Below are positions 40,738-46,712 of a stretch of 46,712 nt of DNA, in pieces (position 1 is the stretch's first letter; each line of letters opens with the position of its first letter). The notes under the pieces are model-generated. The model did no database searches and was not told the DNA's origin. It worked only from the letters and a program-made list of their open reading frames with translations. The position numbers were made by a program, and so were the translations under genes. Source of the DNA: Myxococcales bacterium (GTDB taxonomy: Bacteria; Myxococcota_A; Polyangia; Polyangiales; Polyangiaceae); NCBI GenBank assembly GCA_016212965.1, contig JACRDA010000321.1:1-46712 (forward strand). The letters run 5' to 3'.

Positions 40738-43251
40738 TCAGGTGGTGACGTTGTCCTTGCCGCCGGTGACCGTGATCTTCTCGTTCGACGTGAGCTCGAG
40801 CTTGCCCTTCATCGTGGTCTCGCTCGGGGTGAGCTTGAGCTCGAGATCGCCCGATTTGAGCGCGAGCTCGCTCGCCGCCTGGATGGTGATGGTGCCGTCG
40901 CACATCACGCGCAACGCCTCGGCCGAGCCGTAGCGCGTCGCTCCTCCGACCCGGATCGACGTCGCCTTGGCCGAGTAGCTCATCGAGCCGGTCGCCTTGC
41001 GCAGGATGGCGCCGCCGACGGTGAGCGCGAGCGGGCCGCCGACCGACTGGTGGATGCTCCCGGTCGCCGCGACCGTGAGCTTCGCGCCGCCGACCACCTC
41101 CGCGTAGCCGCCATGAGCCGACACGTTGATCGTCCCGAGCGCCGCCGCCACGTAGGCGCCGCCCACCATGCGCGTCATGCGCGACGCGCCCTGGCGATCG
41201 ATGCCGCCCTGGCAGGCGAGGCCGAGGAGCGCGCCGAGCGACACGCCCTCGGACAGGCCCCCCGTCGCGCTCGCCAGCATGCCCTGCGGGCTCGGGATCA
41301 TGCCCCGGAGCCCGGCCTCTGCGCCGCCCTTCGCGCCCGCGGCCGCGCCCGCGAGGCCCCCGCCACCCCCGAGGCCGCCCTTCGCACCCGCGAGCGCGCC
41401 GCCCGCGACCGCTCGGGCGGCCGACGCCGGCGTGGGCAGCGCGCTCTTCAGCGCGTTCTTGGCCATGGCGACGGGGCTCGGCGCGCCGATGCTCCCCACG
41501 ATCGAGAGCCGCACGCTGCCGACCTTCTCGGCGTCGTCGCCCGAGACCCCGACGTTCATGCTCTTCGAGACGTCGACCTTCTCGCTGCCCCCGATCTTGC
41601 GCTTTCGGTTCTTGCCGACCGTGAGCTGGTAGGAGCCCCCGCAGGTCGTCGTGGCGTTCGCACCGACCGTCAAGCGCTGATCGCGCTCCACGTCGTGCTG
41701 CAGGGTCACGCCGACGGCGTGCGTCTCGTTCGCCCCGATGGTCTCCGAGCGGTCGTGGCGCACGGCGCCGATGAGGTCGCGCTCGGCTTGCACGTCGAAG
41801 GTCATGGCGCCCGCCGAGTCGTCGAGGTGGATCTCGTTGTACCCGCCCGTCGCGGGGGACGACGGCGTGCGGATGGTCATCTGGTTCTTGTGGGCGGGCA
41901 GGGCGTAGGCCGGGCGCATCACGCCGTTGATGTTGCGCGCGAGCCCGATGGGCCGGTCCGGATCGCCGTCGATGTAGGCGACGTTCACCTCCCAACCGAC
42001 GCGGGCCAGGAACATCGACGACGCCGACTCCTGCAGCATGCGCAGCCAGCGCGAGTCCGCGTCGCTCCCCGTCGCCTCGCGGTCCCAATGGAACTCGGCC
42101 TTGAAGCGACCGTAGGCGTCGGTGTGGATCTCGGAGCCCGCGGGCCCGCGCACCAGCGCCGTGTGGTAGCCGGCGATCGTGGGCTCGGGCGTGGCGAGCG
42201 CCGGCCGGAAGGGGACGCTGCGCGGGATCGCGCGGAAGCGGTTGCGGTAGATCTTGCTCGGGTCCCCGTCGGTGGGCGCGTCCTCGAAGGACGGGTTGTC
42301 GTGCTCGTGGACGACCTCGACGAGGAGGTACTCGTCGGCGAACGCGGCGCCCGCGCCGGCGCCGAACGCGAACCAGTGCGCCGGCGCGAAGCCCGGCACC
42401 GTGCCCGCCCCCTCGACGTAGCGCGCCGGCGCGCGCAGAGCCTCGAGCCGGAGCGCCGCGAGGCGCCGCCCCTCGCTCGGGTCGCGGTACCCGCTCGGGT
42501 AGTGGTAGATCTCCAGGTACGCGTCGCGCTCGGCCGACTGCGACGCGAGCAGCTTCTGGCGCGGCTTCTTCCAGTCGAAGTCGTTGACGGTCGCGGTGCC
42601 CGAGCAGATCTTCGCGCCGCGTCGGATGGAGTGGATGCCGGGCGCGTCGTGGTCGAGCGCGCCGGCGGCCTCGATGAGCTCGAAGTGCGTCGTCCCGGGG
42701 ACGGCGGGCGCCGCGGCCGAGCTGTCCCCGAAGACCATCACGCCGTCCGGATCGTCCGTGTAGTAGATGCCCTCGAACTCGAGCAGGCGGCTCACGAAGG
42801 CGAGGTTCGTCTCGTGGTACTGCACGCAGTAGTTGCGCTTCGCGGTCGGGCGCGACGTCTCCCACCGGAAGGGCACGCCGCACGCGCCGAGGACCTCGGC
42901 CACGATCTCCTCGACCGTCTTGTGCCGGAACTTGCGGGTGTCGTTCGTGAACCGGAGCAGCCATGGGTGGGCGCGGAGCTCGACGCGATACCGGAGCGTG
43001 CCGCGCTTCTCCGCGATGAAGCCGACCTTGCCCACGCGGAGCGTGAAGCGGCGCACCTCCACGTGGTCGAGGAGCAGGACGAGCGTCGCGGGCTCCGCCA
43101 GGACCTTGTCGAGGTCGAGGCTCTCGACGCTGGCGATCTCGACGACGGCGTGGGTGAGCGCCGAGATGCCCTCCGTCACCCGCAGCGACACGACGTCGTA
43201 GGGCTGCGCGAGACCCATGCGGAGGTCGACCTCGAAGGTGCGTGTGCTCAT
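40738..43251 (-). CDS. vgrG: VgrG T6SS spike protein, copy 3, with Gly/Ala-rich insertion
   Basis: An 837-residue VgrG, about 100 residues longer than its two neighbours. The gp27-like part has 'KRNYCVQYHETNLAFVSRLL', and the OB-fold 'DAYGRFKAEFHWDR' (about residue 377) and 'YIDGDPDRPIGLARNING'. Within the beta-helix, residues about 584-690 are an insertion rich in glycine and alanine with the run GAKGGLGGGGGLAGAAAGAK and moderately hydrophobic helices (SLGALLGLAC). Typical strand repeats resume after it and run to the C-terminus. The start ATG 43251 overlaps the stop of the upstream DUF2169 gene in ATGA. It is the first VgrG of the operon. Confidence 0.88.
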   Translation of the reverse strand: MSTRTFEVDLRMGLAQPYDVVSLRVTEGISALTHAVVEIASVESLDLDKVLAEPATLVLLLDHVEVRRFTLRVGKVGFIAEKRGTLRYRVELRAHPWLLRFTNDTRKFRHKTVEEIVAEVLGACGVPFRWETSRPTAKRNYCVQYHETNLAFVSRLLEFEGIYYTDDPDGVMVFGDSSAAAPAVPGTTHFELIEAAGALDHDAPGIHSIRRGAKICSGTATVNDFDWKKPRQKLLASQSAERDAYLEIYHYPSGYRDPSEGRRLAALRLEALRAPARYVEGAGTVPGFAPAHWFAFGAGAGAAFADEYLLVEVVHEHDNPSFEDAPTDGDPSKIYRNRFRAIPRSVPFRPALATPEPTIAGYHTALVRGPAGSEIHTDAYGRFKAEFHWDREATGSDADSRWLRMLQESASSMFLARVGWEVNVAYIDGDPDRPIGLARNINGVMRPAYALPAHKNQMTIRTPSSPATGGYNEIHLDDSAGAMTFDVQAERDLIGAVRHDRSETIGANETHAVGVTLQHDVERDQRLTVGANATTTCGGSYQLTVGKNRKRKIGGSEKVDVSKSMNVGVSGDDAEKVGSVRLSIVGSIGAPSPVAMAKNALKSALPTPASAARAVAGGALAGAKGGLGGGGGLAGAAAGAKGGAEAGLRGMIPSPQGMLASATGGLSEGVSLGALLGLACQGGIDRQGASRMTRMVGGAYVAAALGTINVSAHGGYAEVVGGAKLTVAATGSIHQSVGGPLALTVGGAILRKATGSMSYSAKATSIRVGGATRYGSAEALRVMCDGTITIQAASELALKSGDLELKLTPSETTMKGKLELTSNEKITVTGGKDNVTT

Positions 43252-44363
43252 GGCGAAGGCTCCGACGAGGCGAAGGCCGTGCGCTGCGCGAGCTCCCGCA
43301 GCATCGGATCGGGGAGCTCGGGCGCGGCGTGGATCCGGATGGACTCGAGCCTGTCGATCTTCTTCGGCAGCGGGATGCTGGCCCGCCAGGTGAGCTCGAC
43401 GGCGCGGCGGTCGCCGTCGACGAGGAAGGTGTCGAGGTGCGTCGCGTGCTCGAGCGAGACGCGCGCGAGCCCGCGCGCCGTCGGGTCGTGCGCGAGCTCG
43501 GTCGTGCGGAAGCTCGGCGCGTAGCGGGGCAGCCGGAAGCGCCACACCCCCTCCGGCGTGGCCCCGAGCACCTCGACCGGCTCGTCTCCGACGAGCGGGG
43601 TCGGGCTGTGGAGGTCGGGGTGCGCACAGGCGTGGTGGCGCGGGTCGAAGTCGCGCGGCCGGAAGGGCGCTCGGTCGCGCCGCCAGGCCGCGTCGTAGGT
43701 GCCGGCCAGCTCGCGCCGCGGGCTCCACTCGGGCGCGATCACGCCGAAGCCGGCCGGCGGCGTCGAGCGGCCACCGGGCGCCGCGCGACCGCACTCGATC
43801 TGCGGTGCGCGCAGGCCGACCAGCAGCTCGGGGGCCCGAGCGAAGCCGGTGCCCGACCAGGTCGTCGGATCCATCACGAGCCGCGCGGGGTCCGAGTCGT
43901 CGTACCCGCCGCGCGCCAGCTCGTAGACGATCGGCGTCGGAGCGAGCGGCGCGGGCGGCCCCGGCGCGACGGCGCCGAGCACGGACACCTGGAACGTGCG
44001 TGGGCCCGTCACCCGCAGCGACTTGTGCAGGTGCCCGACGCGTACGCTCACGTCCATCTCGGTGACGCCGCGGCTCTGCTCCGGGGGGTACGCGGTGCCC
44101 ACGAAGAGGACGTCGGTGCCCGGTGTGTCGGCGACGGCGTCGCTCGGATAGCGGATGCTCGGCCGGGCGCCGCCGACGTCGTTCATCTCGTCGGCGAGGC
44201 GAGCCTCGACCTGGGGCGAGGCGACCGTCGCCGCGCCGACCGGCGACACGAGGTACGTCATCTTCGCGACGACCACGACGACCGGCCGGCCGCTTCGGTC
44301 GTCGAGCGGGAGGCATCGCACGCTCAGCGGCGTTCGATTCTCGAGACGACGCTCGAAATCCAT
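43248..44363 (-). CDS. DUF2169 protein, first gene of the vgrG operon
   Basis: A 371-residue protein made up only of the DUF2169 domain: 'PVVVVVAKMTYLVSPVGAAT', 'YPSDAVADTPGTDVLFVGTA', 'SLRVTGPRTFQVSVL', 'ATHLDTFLVDGDRRAVELTW'. It lacks the C-terminal modules of the other two DUF2169 proteins here. The family is tied to T6SS spike loading. ATG 44363 starts eleven bases after a TATCCT hexamer on the same strand. Its end overlaps the vgrG that follows, so they are translationally coupled and may form a specific adaptor pair. Confidence 0.8.
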   Translation of the reverse strand: MDFERRLENRTPLSVRCLPLDDRSGRPVVVVVAKMTYLVSPVGAATVASPQVEARLADEMNDVGGARPSIRYPSDAVADTPGTDVLFVGTAYPPEQSRGVTEMDVSVRVGHLHKSLRVTGPRTFQVSVLGAVAPGPPAPLAPTPIVYELARGGYDDSDPARLVMDPTTWSGTGFARAPELLVGLRAPQIECGRAAPGGRSTPPAGFGVIAPEWSPRRELAGTYDAAWRRDRAPFRPRDFDPRHHACAHPDLHSPTPLVGDEPVEVLGATPEGVWRFRLPRYAPSFRTTELAHDPTARGLARVSLEHATHLDTFLVDGDRRAVELTWRASIPLPKKIDRLESIRIHAAPELPDPMLRELAQRTAFASSEPSP

Positions 44364-44480
44364 CGTGGCGACGAGGATACGCCTCGCACCCGCCGGCGAG
44401 ATAGACCCGAGTTTCGGCGCTGCTTGCCTCGCCGGGCGCGTGGTAGCCTGAGGTCGCCACCCCGAAGCTGGAGGTAGCCC
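44364..44480. promoter_or_regulatory. Divergent promoter region of the vgrG operon and DUF6484-like gene
   Basis: On the reverse strand TATCCT (44374-44379) is a -10 candidate for the nine-gene operon. On the forward strand TAGCCT (44444-44449) is a -10 candidate for the gene at 44481, and GGAGG (44470-44474) is its ribosome binding site. Confidence 0.45.
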
Positions 44481-44999
44481 GTGAGCCGTCCCAAGCGCGC
44501 GCCGCATCTTGGCCCCGTCGACACCCTGCGCGAGCCGGCGCCGGCGCCGCCGCTGCGCGTGGCGCGCACCCCGCACCCGTCGCCCGCGCGTTCCGAGCTC
44601 GTCCTGGCGCGCATCGAGGGCATCGACGGCGATCGCATCCGCCTCGCCGTCGGACGGGACGGCGTCGAGGCCGCGCGGGATGCTGCCGTCCACCCGGCCG
44701 TGCTCGCCGGCGCCCACGCGCGCGGCGAGCGGGTCCTCGCGGAGCGTGACGAGGACGGCGCCTGGGTCGTCGTCGGAGCCCTGCGCACGCAGCCGACGCC
44801 GGGGATCGAGGTCGCCGAGGCGTACACGATCGAGGCCGAGCGCGTCACCATCCGCGCCGGCGCGGAGGTGACGATCACGAGCCGCGCGGCCAGCCTCGTG
44901 CTCCGCGCGCTCGGCGAGGTAGAGACGTACGCGGACCGCATCGTGTCCCGCGCCGAAGGGGTCCACAAGATCGTCGGCCGCATCTTGCGGCTCAACTGA
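44481..44999 (+). CDS. DUF6484-like T6SS-linked protein
   Basis: A 172-residue protein. After a proline-rich start, residues about 38-100 form a small beta domain ('ELVLARIEGIDGDRIRLAV' then RGERVLAERDEDGAWVVVGA) of the DUF6484 type, which resembles an OB-fold and is found beside vgrG genes. The rest has VgrG-like beta-helix strands ('AYTIEAERVTIRAGAEVTIT', 'VHKIVGRILRLN'). I infer a spike-associated or tip-adaptor protein. GTG 44481 has a good GGAGG nine bases upstream. It is divergent from the operon it seems to serve. Confidence 0.7.
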   Translation: MSRPKRAPHLGPVDTLREPAPAPPLRVARTPHPSPARSELVLARIEGIDGDRIRLAVGRDGVEAARDAAVHPAVLAGAHARGERVLAERDEDGAWVVVGALRTQPTPGIEVAEAYTIEAERVTIRAGAEVTITSRAASLVLRALGEVETYADRIVSRAEGVHKIVGRILRLN

Positions 45000-45054
45000 G
45001 GGTCCCGAGGTCGCACGCGAGCGGCCCCGGCACTCGGCCGCGGCCATGAGATGG

Positions 45055-45804
45055 TCAGCGCGCGCCGCACGACTGCGCGAGGCCGGCCCAATCCAGCGAC
45101 CGCGCCAGCTCCCAGAGCGGATCCTCCCCGAAGAATGGAGTCATCCGCATCTCGACCGCACACCGGTCGGCCACCCAGATCTTCAGCGTCGCAGAGCCCG
45201 CCGTGTCCCCAGCCAGCACTCTCTCGGTCATCGCGGCTGGATGACCGGCCACGTCCACGACCCCTGCCCCGCGTGCCTCGTGCTCCACCACGGTGCGTCC
45301 CGAGCCCGGCGCCCCGCTGCAGCTCCGTATCTGGTCGCTCGCCACGATCGCGACCGACGTCGCGTCTCTCACGTAGGTCACGGTCACCTTGGCACCACAA
45401 GCTCGCGTCGCTGGCTTTCGCTCGGCCGGTCGAGCCACGTCTCCCTGGGAGATGACGCGGGGTGACTGCGGCGCCCAGCCAGCGACCCTCGGCTGAGCGA
45501 TGAGCGCGAGTAGCTTCTCGGCGTCGAGGGGCGCGAGGCCGGTGTTCTCGGTGCCGCAGTTGCCGGCAGCGGGATCGGCAATGCCCGGGCAGACGCGCGC
45601 CGCGGCCTCGCGAAGCTCGAGCAACCGCGACTCTGGCGTGGCGCCGGCGGCCGAAGCCGGTGGCGAGATGCCCAAGCTCGAAGTGGAGGAATCCGACGCC
45701 GGACCCCGCCCACCGTCGACCGGCGTCTCCTGCCGCTGGTCGGCGCACGACACGAGCGCAGAAGCGAGCACGACCCCGAGCGCGAAGTGTCCGAGTCGCG
45801 GCAT
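45055..45804 (-). CDS. Lipoprotein of unknown function
   Basis: A 249-residue protein with a lipoprotein signal: MPRLGHFALGVVLASALVSC, with lipobox ALVSC. A low-complexity S/P/A linker follows. The mature part has six or more cysteines ('ARVCPG', 'GNCG', 'RACGAKVTV', 'RSCSG', 'DRCAVEM', 'QSCGAR'), which suggests disulphides outside the cytoplasm. No family recognised. ATG 45804 is preferred to GTG 45810 because GGGAGG ends five bases before it. It is downstream of the next gene on the same strand by 30 bp, so the two may be co-transcribed; its link to the T6SS island is only by position. Confidence 0.7.
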   Translation of the reverse strand: MPRLGHFALGVVLASALVSCADQRQETPVDGGRGPASDSSTSSLGISPPASAAGATPESRLLELREAAARVCPGIADPAAGNCGTENTGLAPLDAEKLLALIAQPRVAGWAPQSPRVISQGDVARPAERKPATRACGAKVTVTYVRDATSVAIVASDQIRSCSGAPGSGRTVVEHEARGAGVVDVAGHPAAMTERVLAGDTAGSATLKIWVADRCAVEMRMTPFFGEDPLWELARSLDWAGLAQSCGAR

Positions 45805-45834
45805 GCCCACCTCCCACCAGCCGAAGCACCGCGC

Positions 45835-46266
45835 TCAGCTCGACAAGAGCGCCTGAACGAAGCGCACGAGGCCCGGGTCGGTCGCATCGCCGTCTGCGCG
45901 GACCATCGTCGCCGTCATGACGCGCCCCCGGATCTCGATATGGCCTCCCGACATCACGGCGCCGAGAATCGTCGTCTGGATGTCGTCGGGGGCGAGGAAC
46001 GCCTTGGTGGCGTCCGGCGTCTCGGTCGTGATGTACACGGCCTTGTCGAAGACCGCGTCGCCGACCTGGATCTCCTTCTTGAAGAGCTTCAGGATCTTCT
46101 TCCCGAGCCCTTCCTGGCAGAAGGTCGCCTGCACCTTGGGCTCGGAGGGCAGCTGCAGCGTGAGCACCTGGTAGTTCTTCGTCGTGCTCACGCCCGCAAT
46201 CGTGAACGTCTCGGACCGGTGCGCCGTCTGAACGCCTACGCCGAGGCTCTCGAGGGTCGTCGTCAT
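45835..46266 (-). CDS. Small protein of unknown function
   Basis: A 143-residue soluble protein without signal peptide or membrane segment and not recognised. It has beta strands in the first half ('SETFTIAGV', 'YQVLTLQLPSEPKVQATF'), a basic helix KKILKLFKKE near the middle, and 'GHIEIRGRVMTATMVRAD' near the end. ATG 46266 has AGGGAG upstream. The pairing with a lipoprotein gene 30 bp downstream is the only context clue. Confidence 0.6.
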   Translation of the reverse strand: MTTTLESLGVGVQTAHRSETFTIAGVSTTKNYQVLTLQLPSEPKVQATFCQEGLGKKILKLFKKEIQVGDAVFDKAVYITTETPDATKAFLAPDDIQTTILGAVMSGGHIEIRGRVMTATMVRADGDATDPGLVRFVQALLSS

Positions 46267-46526
46267 CGCGCGATGCTCCCTTGCGCCGCGAGCGACGTCA
46301 ACATCGCATGGGAGCGAGGCCAGCGGGTCGCCCCTTGCCGCGAGCTGGGTGGCCTTTGCGACGGGCCAGAGGGGTGCGACGGCACCAACCGCGTCCGCCC
46401 GCCCGACGCGTCAGGCCGAGGGTGAGCGCGCTGCAAGGGCGAGTTTGCGTGACGGACCCACGGAGCTCGAGCCCGTGAGCACGAGGTGCGTCGGCTTGCG
46501 GCTCGTGGGGCCGGAAGCTGCCACGT

Positions 46527-46532
46527 TAGAAT
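46527..46532 (+). promoter_or_regulatory. Probable -10 box of the last gene
   Basis: TAGAAT lies eight bases before ATG 46541. The 274-bp region before it (46267-46540) contains no other convincing feature. A short leader would result. Confidence 0.4.
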
Positions 46533-46540
46533 GTCCACCC

Positions 46541-46712
46541 ATGGCCACTGGACGTACGACGAGGACCGCGGCATTGGCGGCGCGCCCGACACGACCGACA
46601 CCCGCGGGGAGGCCGCGTGGGCGCGCGAAGGGAGTGGGCGGGCCCATCGCGCCGGTGCCGCGGCCCATGCCTCCACCGCTGCCCGAGCCGCGGGCGCCCG
46701 TCCCGCCGCCGG
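46541..46712 (+). CDS. Proline-rich protein, 3' end cut by window
   Basis: An open frame from ATG 46541 to the window end gives 57 residues, beginning MATGRTTRTAALAARP and becoming P/R/A-rich (PVPRPMPPPLPEPRAPVPPP). The start is supported by a -10-like TAGAAT; no ribosome binding site is clear. Nothing of a folded domain is visible before the sequence stops. It may be a disordered N-terminus of a larger protein. Confidence 0.45.
   Translation, partial: MATGRTTRTAALAARPTRPTPAGRPRGRAKGVGGPIAPVPRPMPPPLPEPRAPVPPP

Noticed and set aside
27518..44999. A complete T6SS apparatus
   Set aside because: No sheath (TssB/C), ClpV, membrane complex or baseplate gene is present; only spike, tip and accessory families are.

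Overview
The window is GC-rich DNA with codon use and gene families typical of myxobacteria (Myxococcota, Polyangia-like): WD40 proteins, proline-rich linkers, OmpA-type lipoproteins with coiled coils, and a type VI secretion (T6SS) vgrG island full of DUF2169 proteins. This placement is an inference from gene content; there is no rRNA or other phylogenetic marker. Both window ends lie inside proline-rich coding sequence.

Region 1 (1-9.9 kb) holds ordinary accessory genes: a 5'-truncated WD40 propeller protein, an M20 aminoacyl-histidine dipeptidase (pepD), a DUF2254-like membrane protein, a serine beta-lactamase-family lipoprotein, a conserved protein of unknown function and an FAD-dependent aromatic hydroxylase-type monooxygenase.

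Region 2 (9.9-24.1 kb) is the centre of interest. A forward operon of eight tightly packed genes matches, in order and sizes, the ATP-independent class II benzoyl-CoA reductase complex bamB-bamC-bamD-bamE-bamF-bamG-bamH-bamI: a tungsten-type aldehyde ferredoxin oxidoreductase-family catalytic subunit, an Fe-S partner, HdrD/HdrA/MvhD-like and NuoE/F/G-like subunits. bamF contains an in-frame UGA at 20325-20327 in a CxxU motif, followed by a bacterial SECIS-like hairpin, so it is very probably a selenoprotein that plain ORF calling breaks. Divergent from the operon are two overlapping moeA genes, one with a C-terminal substrate-binding-protein-like domain, which could insert tungsten into the BamB cofactor. 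The 318-bp divergent region holds an 18-bp perfect palindrome plus a third half-site. Other parts of the benzoyl-CoA pathway (ligase, bamA, dehydrogenases) and the Sec machinery are not in the window.

Region 3 (24.2-27.5 kb) has an OmpA-like lipoprotein, a frameshifted DUF4143-type ATPase, a small membrane protein with a GQ-rich tail, a truncated nucleotidyltransferase-like gene, a GC-only low-complexity array and an 82-bp direct repeat that carries the likely promoter of the next gene.

Region 4 (27.5-45 kb) is a T6SS tip/effector island without core T6SS genes. A reverse nine-gene operon encodes DUF2169, three tandem VgrGs, a protein of unknown function, a PAAR-like (DUF4150) protein with a long C-terminal domain, a second DUF2169 protein, a ketosynthase-fold protein lacking its catalytic residues and a HEAT-repeat protein. 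A third DUF2169 gene converges on it, and a small DUF6484-like gene is divergent from its start. The island probably builds and loads alternative T6SS spikes. The last 1.7 kb holds two small unknown genes (one lipoprotein) and the start of a proline-rich protein cut by the window end.
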